DNA of 64,000 nt. Source: Tenacibaculum pelagium. GTDB taxonomy: Bacteria > Bacteroidota > Bacteroidia > Flavobacteriales > Flavobacteriaceae. Location of the stretch: NCBI RefSeq assembly GCF_014062345.1, contig NZ_JACGLS010000003.1, forward strand, positions 248,001 through 312,000, in the 5' to 3' direction. Positions 14,490-22,381 of this stretch are shown here, one piece after another. Made by a program: the position numbers and the translations under genes. Positions within the stretch are counted from its first letter, which is position 1. Every line of letters starts with the position of its first letter. The notes under the pieces are model-generated. The model was not told the DNA's origin, ran no database searches, and saw nothing but the letters and a program-made list of their open reading frames with translations.

Positions 14490-14538
14490 GCTCACAACTG
14501 GTTATATACAATCAAATATATTGGATTTTGGTTATATA
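14490..14538 (-). repeat. Half-site and 10-bp direct repeats at the array head
   Basis: GCTCACAAC (14490-14498) is the private end of cassette 7, but no matching stem or second core follows. Instead TGGTTATATA occurs twice (14499-14508 and 14529-14538), 30 bp apart. A lone recombination core with nearby direct repeats is what an attI-type primary site looks like in integrons; here this is a suggestion only. Confidence 0.4.
14513..14520 (-). promoter_or_regulatory. Promoter element at the array head, pointing into the cassettes
   Basis: Minus-strand TATATTTG is an exact match to the Bacteroidota -7 element. Expected transcripts start near 14507 and run into cassette 7 and the rest of the array, the position of the Pc promoter in integrons. 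The -33 region is not obvious. Confidence 0.45.
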
Positions 14539-14588
14539 TTTCGGGATAACACAACTTTTTTGTTGTCTTTAACGTTTGCGCTTAAATG

Positions 14589-15536
14589 CTATTTTCTGTT
14601 CTTAATTTGAATTAATTGTGCAGCAATACTCACTGCAATTTCTTCGGGAGTTTCACTTTTTATTGAGAGTCCAATAGGTGCATTTACTCTGTTTAATTCT
14701 TCTTGTGTAAAGCCTTCTTTTAATAAAACTTTCCACATGGTTTGTAGTTTAGCTTTACTACCTAATACTCCAATAAATTTATAGTTGTTTTTTAGTAGTT
14801 TACTTAATACTAATTTATCATCAGTGTATTTATTAGTCATAATAGCAACATAACTAGAATTCGCTTCAGTAATATAATTGCTAATACTATTATAATCGAT
14901 TACTTGTTTCTGGTGTGCAAAATTATTACCCTCTAATGTGTTTAGGTTTTCTCTGTTGTCAAAAACAACTACATAAAAACCTAGTTTTACAAAAAGTTCT
15001 GAAACGGCTACTCCGACATGTCCGCCACCTATAATATAAAGCGTTTCTTTAATCCCGATATGTTCTTCGAAAAACCAATCTTTAGTAGAATTAATTGTAT
15101 ATTCAAACTGACTATCTATAATCTTATGCGAAAAATAAAATGAGTTTGGAGTTAAACTTAATGTACCTTTTTCTCCGTTTTGTATGCAGGAAAGAATATT
15201 TTCAATGACAGAAATATGATTAGAGTCTAAACAATGAAAAGCTACGGTTTGTTCTCCAGAGCAAATCATTCCTGAGCCTTCTTTGATATTTCCTTTATGA
15301 ATCTGTTTTTTTATATATGTTGGTTGGTTTTCTTCTTGTAATAACTGTTGAGCTTCTTCTACCAAAGAAAACTCCATAACACCGCCGCCAACAGATCCAA
15401 AGATAAATCCGTCTTGAGCGACTAGCATTTTAAAACCTTTTCGCCCGGGAGAACTACCAAAGTTTTCTATTACTGTCAAGACATATACTTTTTGACTGTC
15501 TTGTAATTTATCTAGTATGTGTTGCCAAAAAATCAT
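14589..15536 (-). CDS. xdhC: XdhC/CoxI-family molybdenum enzyme maturation protein
   Basis: Helper that inserts sulfurated molybdenum cofactor into xanthine dehydrogenase. The 315-residue protein has the N-terminal XdhC_CoxI part with SSPGRKGFKMLV and GSVGGGVMEFSLVEEA (about residues 28-65) and EGSGMICSGEQTVAF with a conserved Cys, then a C-terminal Rossmann domain (IIGGGHVGVAVSELFVKLG, about 167-185). It overlaps the stop of the upstream membrane-protein gene by ATGA and closes the xdhA-xdhB-M23-membrane-xdhC operon. It directly borders the accessory array. Confidence 0.93.
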   Translation of the reverse strand: MIFWQHILDKLQDSQKVYVLTVIENFGSSPGRKGFKMLVAQDGFIFGSVGGGVMEFSLVEEAQQLLQEENQPTYIKKQIHKGNIKEGSGMICSGEQTVAFHCLDSNHISVIENILSCIQNGEKGTLSLTPNSFYFSHKIIDSQFEYTINSTKDWFFEEHIGIKETLYIIGGGHVGVAVSELFVKLGFYVVVFDNRENLNTLEGNNFAHQKQVIDYNSISNYITEANSSYVAIMTNKYTDDKLVLSKLLKNNYKFIGVLGSKAKLQTMWKVLLKEGFTQEELNRVNAPIGLSIKSETPEEIAVSIAAQLIQIKNRK

Positions 15537-16024
15537 TGAAAAATAGTTTCACTTAATGCGTAATAAATTGCCATTAAAGCAGAGAAAATAGCACTTGCCA
15601 TAAACCGCCAATCTAAACGTATTTTATTTTGAATTATATAATTAGCAATAAACGAAATAGGGATGTTTGCTAAGAAAGACCAAAGTGCGATAATCATTAA
15701 ATTACTGTTAATCTGTTCATAATTCCCAGAAAACAGTTTGATAAAAGCTAAATGTCTAAAAATCCATAACGGATTAAAATATGCAATAGCTAAACCAGTT
15801 TTTGCTAATGTTTTTTTAATTCCGTTTATATTGCTTGTTTTTCTATCGATCCAAGCAAAGTAATTCGGAATTTCAAAAGCATAAATTGTTGCGCCAACGA
15901 GTATCATTCCGAGTAATCTATAGATAGAAAACTCGTTTAATAATAAAGCAGCAATAGTATCTCCAGCACTATAAATTAATGCGCCGCGAATTATATTTTG
16001 TTTGGTGTACTGTAGTAGTTTAAT
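15533..16024 (-). CDS. Small membrane protein with a probable ATT start
   Basis: Read from ATT (16022-16024) it has 163 residues: KLLQYTKQNIIRGALIYSAG, then DTIAALLLNEFSIYRLLGM and on. Several hydrophobic segments suggest three or four membrane helices. The first standard start in this frame is ATG at 15905-15907, which would discard about 39 residues including a full predicted helix; the upstream frame is open and protein-like back to 2 nt after the stop of the M23 gene. This tight operon spacing is why I prefer the ATT start. The gene overlaps xdhC by ATGA. Function unknown; it may be a membrane partner of purine degradation. Confidence 0.65.
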   Translation of the reverse strand: MKLLQYTKQNIIRGALIYSAGDTIAALLLNEFSIYRLLGMILVGATIYAFEIPNYFAWIDRKTSNINGIKKTLAKTGLAIAYFNPLWIFRHLAFIKLFSGNYEQINSNLMIIALWSFLANIPISFIANYIIQNKIRLDWRFMASAIFSALMAIYYALSETIFQ

Positions 16025-16026
16025 GT

Positions 16027-16989
16027 TTACTTATTTTGAATTAAATCTCCTTTAGTTGGAGAGTAATTAGTTCTTTCCTCATTGTTTACTAAAACTTTGT
16101 CAAAGTAACATTTAACTCCATCAGCACTGTTTATACTTTCTATATTTTGAATGTGAAAATGCAAGTGAGGGTAGTAAGACCTACCAGAGTTACCAACTTG
16201 AGCTATAATTTTTCCTTTGTTAATTATATCTCCTGATTTTACTTTAATTGAATTCTTTTTCAAATTTCCAAAAAATAAAAACTCATTATTTTTAGTTTTC
16301 AATATGATGGAGTTTCCAGCATAATAATAACGGTTGATATGACCTGGTTGATTGTCTTTAATGCCATCTATAACTGATATGACTTCACCGTCAACAGGGG
16401 CTAATACATTTTTCCCAAAGGAATAATAGTTTTCATTTTTAGACCTTTTTCCGTTGTAAGCCTTTTTATTTTCATCAATTAAAACAAAGTCAAACCCTTT
16501 TTTTTGAGGGTTGATACTATAGTGATTGTTCTCTTTTTTAGAATCTCCTCCTTGTGTCACATACCAAATCCCTTCATCAAAAGGTAAAGTTATTTTTGAT
16601 ATATTTTTTTCTAAATAAGGATTGTCTCTATAAACCAAACCTCCTAGTTTATTTAGAATTTGATTATCTGGATATAATTTAAATCGCTGATTTCCTTTTT
16701 CAAAATTAACATTAAACCTTACAGAGTTATTGGCGGTTTCAATATAGGTGAAGTGATTTATTTTTCCATATTCATCTTTCATTTTAATTAAAAGAGAGTC
16801 CCATTTTTTTCTAGAAACATTTTTTTGATATCTAGAGGTAAAACGATTGTATATTTTGCCATATTGCTGTTTGTTGTAACTGTCCTCAAAATGAATCATA
16901 AATTCATTGGCTCTAATTTTTTTACTTTGGGAGTAGGATTGAAGGCTGAAAATTAATAGACCTACAATTAGAATTACATTTTTTCTCAT
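16027..16989 (-). CDS. Secreted M23-family metallopeptidase (LytM-like)
   Basis: 320 residues. Signal peptide about 1-20 (LLIFSLQSYSQ). An N-terminal DUF3887-like helical/beta part (about 25-110, MIHFEDSYNKQQYGKIYNRF) precedes a peptidase domain with NNHYSINPQKKGFDF (candidate zinc ligands H and D), KNVLAPVDGEVISV, and the zinc/catalytic motif HLHFHIQ near residue 275. Such domains cut peptidoglycan cross-bridges or act as inactive regulators; here the key His residues are present. It sits between xdhB (16 nt) and the small membrane gene, an odd partner for a purine operon. Confidence 0.85.
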   Translation of the reverse strand: MRKNVILIVGLLIFSLQSYSQSKKIRANEFMIHFEDSYNKQQYGKIYNRFTSRYQKNVSRKKWDSLLIKMKDEYGKINHFTYIETANNSVRFNVNFEKGNQRFKLYPDNQILNKLGGLVYRDNPYLEKNISKITLPFDEGIWYVTQGGDSKKENNHYSINPQKKGFDFVLIDENKKAYNGKRSKNENYYSFGKNVLAPVDGEVISVIDGIKDNQPGHINRYYYAGNSIILKTKNNEFLFFGNLKKNSIKVKSGDIINKGKIIAQVGNSGRSYYPHLHFHIQNIESINSADGVKCYFDKVLVNNEERTNYSPTKGDLIQNK

Positions 16990-17005
16990 AACATGTTATT
17001 GATTA

Positions 17006-19264
17006 CTATTCATATAATCCCATCAACACTTTTTCAGGTGTAAAAGGTGCATGAAATTTTAATTTATAATTCGGATTAAACTCTTTAACAGCTTGTTGAA
17101 TGGCAAAATAAGTTCCAATTCCGTACATTAAAGGAGGCTCGCCAACGGCTTTCGATTTTAAAATAGCTAATTCATTTCCATCAGTTTCTAACGGAATTGT
17201 TTCTACTGTTTTTGGAGATGAAAAAATATCAGGAACTTTATAGGTAGATAAAGCATTTGATAATAATCTTCCTTCTTTACTGTAAGCTATTTCTTCCATT
17301 GTCATCCAACCAATTCCTTGCGCTAAAGCTCCTTCAACTTGACCAATATCAATTCCTAAATTCATGGTTTTACCAAAATCGTGTACAATTTTAACGTTAT
17401 CAATTTCGTAGTTTCCACGAATACAATCTACAGTAACTGTTGTAATTGCTGTACCGTACACATGATATGCAAACGGATGTCCTTTTTCTTTGGTCTTATC
17501 AAAATGAATGATTGGAGTAGCGTAATGCGCATTTTCAGATAAAGCAACTCGCTGTAACATTGCTTGTGCAATTAATTCTTCCCAAGAAAGAGACGATTTT
17601 TTACCATCAATAAAAACAAAATCTTCTTGAAAAGAAATGTTATTTTCTTCAGTTGATAGCATTTCTGTTGCAACTTTAGTTAATCTTTCAATTAACGAAT
17701 TACATGCCATTTCTACGGCTTTTCCATTTAAATCGGCAGTTGAGCTAGCTGCAGTAGGAGAGGTATTAGCAACACGAGTAGTATTAGTGGTTTCTAACTT
17801 TACTTTGTTTGGAGAAACACCTAAAATTTGTTGCGCAACTTGCAACATTTTAGTGTTTACACTTTGTCCCATTTCAACAGCCCCTGTAGAAACCCCCACA
17901 CTTCCGTCTTGATAGATGTGAATCAATGCACGTGCATGATTCATAGGTGTATTTGTAAATGAAATTCCGAATGCAATTGGCATTAAAGAAATTCCTTTTT
18001 TAAAGTGCTTATTTTTTTGATTAAAACTTTCTACCTCTTGGTCTAGTTTTTCAAATTCAAACTTTTCTTTAGCTGAGAACCATGCTTTTTTAGCTTGTAC
18101 TTCAGTGGCTATTTGCCCGTAAGAAAACTCATCATATTCCGCTAGTAAATTCGCTTCTTGAATTTTGCTTCTATTCACGCCAATTTTATCAGCAGCAGCA
18201 GCAATAGCACTTTCTATTACAAACATTCCTTGTGGTCCACCAAAACCACGAAAGGCGGTGTTAGGAGGTAAATTTGTTTTACAGCTATATACCGTAGTAC
18301 TTACATTTGGAATAAAATAACTGTTGGTTGCATGAAACAATGTTCGTTCTGCAATGGCAGGAGATAAATCGGCTGCTGCACCTGAGTTTTGTAAAAACTC
18401 TACTTCAAAGGCTTTTATTTTTAAATCTTTGGTTAAACCGATTTTATAGAATGATGAATATGGATGACGTTTTCCTGTCATGCGTAAATCATCGTGACGG
18501 TTTAGCATGTATTTTACAGGACGATTTAAATGTTGTACAGCTACTGCTGCCATTACTGCCCAAGGAGTTGCTTGATCTTCTTTTCCACCAAAACCACCAC
18601 CTAAGCGAATTACATCTACTTCAATTTTGTGCATTGGAATACCTAGTACTTTGGCTGCTATTTTTTGTACAGCTGTAGGTCCTTGGGTAGATGATATTAA
18701 TTTGATGTTTCCATTTTCTTGTGGAATGGCATAACATCCTTGTGTTTCTAAATATAAATGTTCTTGTCCGTTAGAAAAAGTTTCTCCTTCGTATACATAA
18801 TCACAATCTGCAAATGTGTTTTCTGAATCTCCTAATTTGAAAGAACGTGGTGCATTGATAAAACTTTCTTTTGCTTTTGCTTCCTTGGCAGTTGTAATTA
18901 CTGGAAGCTCTTCAATGTCTATGGTAATTAATGCTCTTGCTTTTTTAGCAATAGCTTCGCTTTTGGCAACGATAAACGCAATGGGTTGTCCCCAAAAATG
19001 TACTTCATCTTCTGCCCAAAGTGGTTCGTCAGGAATAATTCCTCCAATTTGATTTTCACCTAAAACATCTTTATAGGTAAATATTTTTACAACTCCTTCT
19101 AAAGCTTCTGCTTTAGAATAGTCTACCGATTTTATTTTCCCGTGTGCTTTTGGTGAATCGAAACACAATCCGATTAAAGCATCTTGACGTAACATTAAAT
19201 CGTCTACAAATAACGATTCTCCTCTAACGTGTGTACAACTATCTATATTCTTCATCGTTTTCAT
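17006..19264 (-). CDS. xdhB: Xanthine dehydrogenase, molybdopterin-binding subunit
   Basis: Molybdenum subunit that hydroxylates hypoxanthine/xanthine. 752 residues, normal for bacterial XdhB. Recognisable pieces: GQEHLYLETQGCYA, GGGFGGKEDQATPWA (Moco contact), PNTAFRGFGGPQGMFV, and the catalytic Glu in KAVGEPPLMYGIG near residue 710. Its ATG overlaps the stop of xdhA by 4 bp (19261-19264), so the two subunits are translationally coupled. Downstream come an M23 peptidase, a membrane protein and xdhC. Confidence 0.96.
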   Translation of the reverse strand: MKTMKNIDSCTHVRGESLFVDDLMLRQDALIGLCFDSPKAHGKIKSVDYSKAEALEGVVKIFTYKDVLGENQIGGIIPDEPLWAEDEVHFWGQPIAFIVAKSEAIAKKARALITIDIEELPVITTAKEAKAKESFINAPRSFKLGDSENTFADCDYVYEGETFSNGQEHLYLETQGCYAIPQENGNIKLISSTQGPTAVQKIAAKVLGIPMHKIEVDVIRLGGGFGGKEDQATPWAVMAAVAVQHLNRPVKYMLNRHDDLRMTGKRHPYSSFYKIGLTKDLKIKAFEVEFLQNSGAAADLSPAIAERTLFHATNSYFIPNVSTTVYSCKTNLPPNTAFRGFGGPQGMFVIESAIAAAADKIGVNRSKIQEANLLAEYDEFSYGQIATEVQAKKAWFSAKEKFEFEKLDQEVESFNQKNKHFKKGISLMPIAFGISFTNTPMNHARALIHIYQDGSVGVSTGAVEMGQSVNTKMLQVAQQILGVSPNKVKLETTNTTRVANTSPTAASSTADLNGKAVEMACNSLIERLTKVATEMLSTEENNISFQEDFVFIDGKKSSLSWEELIAQAMLQRVALSENAHYATPIIHFDKTKEKGHPFAYHVYGTAITTVTVDCIRGNYEIDNVKIVHDFGKTMNLGIDIGQVEGALAQGIGWMTMEEIAYSKEGRLLSNALSTYKVPDIFSSPKTVETIPLETDGNELAILKSKAVGEPPLMYGIGTYFAIQQAVKEFNPNYKLKFHAPFTPEKVLMGLYE

Positions 19265-20661
19265 AGGGTAATCATTTTATCAAGTTCTACATCATTTGGA
19301 AATAGTTTAAGAAAATGAGCAAAGAACAATTGTCTTGCTAACAATCTTTTATAATCAGATGTTCCTCTTACATCACTTATTGGTGAAATTTCAGATTGCA
19401 TTATTTTTTCTGCTAAATGAATGGTTTCAGAAACAATTAATTCGCCTTTTAAAAACTCATTAGTTTTATATAAATATTTAGGAATTGCAGCTACACCACC
19501 TAATGAGATATGTGCTTCAGAAATAGTTCCGTTTTCAACAGAAATTAATCCAGCTGAATTTACGCTAGCAATATCTAAATGTGTTCGTTTACTTACTTTT
19601 TCGAAATTGAAGTGCTGATTAGCCTGCGGAACTTTAAAAGAAATTTCTTTTAATATTTCATCTTCTTGTAAGTCGTAAACTTTATAATTTTGATGGAATT
19701 CCTGAAAAGGAATTTGACGCTCGCTACCAACTTCTTTTTGAATTGTTAAAGTTGAATTTAACGCTAAAAAGAAAATTGACATATCTCCAATAGGAGAGGC
19801 GTTTACAAAGTTTCCACCAATAGTTCCCATATTTCTAATTTGTTCAGAAGAAACCAGTTTTAAAAATTGTTTTAGCTTTGGGAATAAGGTTTGTAGTTTC
19901 TTATTGTCGGCAATTTCAGTAACTGTGGTATTAGCACCTAATGTGCAAATTCCTTCTGAAAATGAAATTCCTTTTAAAGCAGTTTTGTCAACTAATAAAT
20001 GTACATCTTCTTCTGCCATTTTATCAGCATAACGTACATATATATCTGTTCCGTTAGCGACTTTAGTTCCAGTTTTTTCAAAAACCTTAGGTTGTAACTC
20101 TTTTAATTTATTTGGGATAGTCTCAAAGTAATTTGGAATAAACCCTTCTTTAATTAACCATTCTATTTTATGATTATCGTCTTTTTGCTGTAGTTTTTCT
20201 TCAATTTCAAAACCTGCTTTTTCAATCGATTTATATCCTGTACATCTACAGATGTTACCGCTAATAGCATCATTGCAAGTAGTAGAATTATTACTTTCTA
20301 AAGCATAACCAGTCATAGAAACCACAAACCCTGGAGTACAAAAACCACATTGAGTTGCGTAATTATCGGTCATTGCTTTTTGAACGGTATTTAATTCTTT
20401 AGGTAAGTTAATTCCTTCAACGGTAACAATATGTTTTCCGTTGGCATTTCCTAAAGGAGAAATACAAGAAGTTATGGTTTGATAGATGACATTGTCTCCA
20501 TTTGAAGTTCCAACTAAAACGGTACAAGCACCGCAATCGCCTTCGCGACATCCAATTTTTGTTCCTTTTAATTGTTGATATTCTCGAATAAAATCGAGTA
20601 AAGTAACGCCTGTGTTTGCAGATGTTTTGATAATCTGATTGTTAAGTATAAATTGTATCAT
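19261..20661 (-). CDS. xdhA: Xanthine dehydrogenase, FeS/FAD subunit
   Basis: Electron-transfer subunit, 466 residues. Plant-type 2Fe-2S ligands GCREGDCGACTVL (residues 37-49) plus a second C-x-x-C cluster (CGFCTPGF about 103-110, CRCTGYKSI about 135-143), then the FAD-binding part with MGTIGGNFVNASPIGDMS near 280 and a CO-dehydrogenase-flavoprotein-like C-terminus. First gene of the xdh operon; upstream the minus strand has TATCTTG, a one-base-short version of the -7 element. Confidence 0.96.
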   Translation of the reverse strand: MIQFILNNQIIKTSANTGVTLLDFIREYQQLKGTKIGCREGDCGACTVLVGTSNGDNVIYQTITSCISPLGNANGKHIVTVEGINLPKELNTVQKAMTDNYATQCGFCTPGFVVSMTGYALESNNSTTCNDAISGNICRCTGYKSIEKAGFEIEEKLQQKDDNHKIEWLIKEGFIPNYFETIPNKLKELQPKVFEKTGTKVANGTDIYVRYADKMAEEDVHLLVDKTALKGISFSEGICTLGANTTVTEIADNKKLQTLFPKLKQFLKLVSSEQIRNMGTIGGNFVNASPIGDMSIFFLALNSTLTIQKEVGSERQIPFQEFHQNYKVYDLQEDEILKEISFKVPQANQHFNFEKVSKRTHLDIASVNSAGLISVENGTISEAHISLGGVAAIPKYLYKTNEFLKGELIVSETIHLAEKIMQSEISPISDVRGTSDYKRLLARQLFFAHFLKLFPNDVELDKMITL

Positions 20662-20762
20662 ATGCAGAGGGCAAGATACGAAAATGTTACGAGTTTGAAT
20701 GTAGTCTTAGGTATTGGTTGTTTGCGTACTGACTTATAAAATAATTGTTTTTTACTCAGTTG

Positions 20763-21383
20763 CTAGCTTTTTCTTAAAGCGATAAATCGATTAGTTAAAC
20801 TGACTATTTCTAATTTGTGTTTTTGTGCTATATATTCAAATGTTTCTTTTCGATAGATAAAAACATGAGTAGGGTCCTTTCGATAAAACCATGAATTGAA
20901 ATCAATTTGCTCATTGTATAGCATTGTCATGACAAGTAGTACTCCGTTATTTTTTAGTAAGGATATAAGTCTGATAATTTCTTCTTTGGGATTGTAAAAG
21001 TGTTCAAATACTTCACAACTAACAATATAATCGTATGTGCTTTTTAGTACATCTTCATTAGGAACAAAAAAAGGATCGTACTGTGTTATATTATAGCTTT
21101 GTTTTTGGAGCATGCTAGAAATAACTGGTCCAGTTCCACAACCAAAATCTAAACCTTTGTGTTTTGATGTGAATTCTTGTATCACATAGTTTGTAATAGG
21201 AGACGTAAAGTTTTGGTAACCTATATCATCTACATTGTTGTTATGAGATTCATATCTTGTTTTTTCTTTATCTGCGGATAGGTAATAAATTTTATTTTTT
21301 ACTATTGCTTTGCAAGTATCGCATTCGTAATAATATTCATCTTTTTTATTAGTAAGTTTCGAGTCGCAAAGGGTACAATTCAT
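20763..21383 (-). CDS. SAM-dependent methyltransferase with N-terminal zinc ribbon
   Basis: 206 residues. The first 25 residues carry CTLC and CDTC (C-x2-C pairs about 17 residues apart), a small zinc ribbon. A class I methyltransferase follows: LDFGCGTGPVISSML (AdoMet loop, about 96-110), an EVFEHFYNP motif (about 139-147) and a terminal strand segment. This layout is common in methyltransferases of the Methyltransf_23 group that act on small molecules or sugars; the substrate is unknown. Isolated gene, read toward the xdh operon. Confidence 0.8.
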   Translation of the reverse strand: MNCTLCDSKLTNKKDEYYYECDTCKAIVKNKIYYLSADKEKTRYESHNNNVDDIGYQNFTSPITNYVIQEFTSKHKGLDFGCGTGPVISSMLQKQSYNITQYDPFFVPNEDVLKSTYDYIVSCEVFEHFYNPKEEIIRLISLLKNNGVLLVMTMLYNEQIDFNSWFYRKDPTHVFIYRKETFEYIAQKHKLEIVSLTNRFIALRKS

Positions 21384-21514
21384 TTTAATTTTTTTAAGAA
21401 ACTATTTTTGATAATGCAGAATGAGCTATGTCAATAGAGTTAGTTGCTAATATAAGTTTTTAAAGTGTTTTTTTATTGCTGTTAACTTTAGGATATTTGC
21501 TTAAAATTAAATTA

Positions 21515-22315
21515 ATGTCAAAAATTGTTTTTATAACAGGAGCCTCTTCAGGAATAGGGAAATCAATCGCTTTGTATTTACACGATAGAGGATATGTTGT
21601 TTATGGTACAAGTAGAAACCCAGATAAGATAGACGTTCCTTTTTCAATGGTTGCTTTAGATGTTACGAAAGAAGAAACGATACAGAAAGCAATTGCTGAA
21701 GTAGCTGAAAAGGAGGGAAGGATAGATGTGTTGATTAATAATGCAGGTAAAGGAATTACTGGTCCGATAGAAGATACGCCAACTGATGAAATGCGAGAGA
21801 ACTTTAACACCAACTTCTTTGGTGTAATTGATGTTGTTAAAGCTGTTTTACCACAAATGCGTGATCAAAAATCAGGGTTAATAATTAACACAACTTCTAT
21901 TGCAGGTTATATGGGATTGCCGTTTAGAGGAATTTATTCAGCGAGTAAAGGAGCTTTAGAGTTGGTGACAGAAGCGCTAAGTATGGAGGTGAAAAGCTTC
22001 GGGATTAAAGTTGTAAATGTTGCGCCAGGAGATTTTGCAACCAATATTGCTTCGGGTAGATATCATACCCCAGTATATGAAAATTCTGCCTATAAAGAAA
22101 AGTATGCAGAGAATTTAGCATTGATGGATTCGCATGTGGATTCAGGTAAAGATCCTATTGTTATGGCAGAGGCAATTCATAAAATTATCGAAAATAAAAA
22201 CCCTAAAATTCATTATAAAGTAGGGGCTTTTATGGAGAAGTTTTCAATTGTTTTAAAACGAGTTTTACCCGATAAAATGTACGAAAAACTATTAATGAAT
22301 CATTATAAGTTGTAA
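21515..22315 (+). CDS. Short-chain dehydrogenase/reductase
   Basis: Classical SDR, 266 residues from ATG 21515. NAD(P) motif TGASSGIG (about 7-14), NNAG (near 81-84), catalytic Ser in NTTSIAGYMG and YSASK (Y/K about 149-153). A longer reading from 21476 starts with TTG in a region where GATATTTG (21491-21498), close to a promoter -7 element, lies, so I prefer the internal ATG. The product is similar to the oxidoreductases acting on fatty-acyl or steroid-like substrates; substrate unknown. Confidence 0.9.
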   Translation: MSKIVFITGASSGIGKSIALYLHDRGYVVYGTSRNPDKIDVPFSMVALDVTKEETIQKAIAEVAEKEGRIDVLINNAGKGITGPIEDTPTDEMRENFNTNFFGVIDVVKAVLPQMRDQKSGLIINTTSIAGYMGLPFRGIYSASKGALELVTEALSMEVKSFGIKVVNVAPGDFATNIASGRYHTPVYENSAYKEKYAENLALMDSHVDSGKDPIVMAEAIHKIIENKNPKIHYKVGAFMEKFSIVLKRVLPDKMYEKLLMNHYKL

Positions 22316-22381
22316 ATTCGCAACGTTTTAGAAAACCTAGTTTTCAAATTAATATAGACCACAATTTTTAAATTTAGATAG

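Larger units (their letters stand above)
6721..14498 (-). mobile_element. Integron-like gene cassette array without a visible integrase (CALIN-like)
   Basis: Seven units, each flanked by its own private inverted ends and separated by seven related palindromes, with a half-site at the right (head) end. Unit boundaries: 6893-7460, 7578-8109, 8228-11630, 11809-12298, 12421-12967, 13089-13814 and 13933-14498. The end sequences read from both sides as GTTAGTAG, GTTGTAGA, GTTGTGTT, GTTACCTG, GTTGCCAA, GTTGTACG and GTTGTGAG respectively. Apart from three plus-strand genes of the restriction-modification unit, all genes are on the minus strand with their stop toward the following palindrome, the gene-then-attC order of integron cassettes. 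The core chromosome resumes directly on both sides (6502-6726 gene; xdhC at 14589). Seen: repeats and boundaries. Inferred: mobility by an IntI-like tyrosine recombinase encoded elsewhere. Confidence 0.7.

Noticed and set aside
6721..14498. CRISPR array
   Set aside because: The repeated elements are long palindromes separating whole genes, with no short regular repeat-spacer pattern and no cas genes.
6721..14498. Insertion of palindromic elements by transposition (MITE-like)
   Set aside because: No direct target duplications flank the individual palindromes; instead the inverted matches span each gene, which points to cassette ends.
13796..14588. Promoters inside the palindromic sites (for example TACGTCTG, GACCTTTG)
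   Set aside because: These differ from TAnnTTTG by one base and have no -33 partner; in an AT-rich genome such near matches are expected by chance.
14499..14588. A gene or complete eighth site between the half-site and xdhC
   Set aside because: No open frame of length and no second arm complementary to the first; only the direct repeats and a promoter element are visible.
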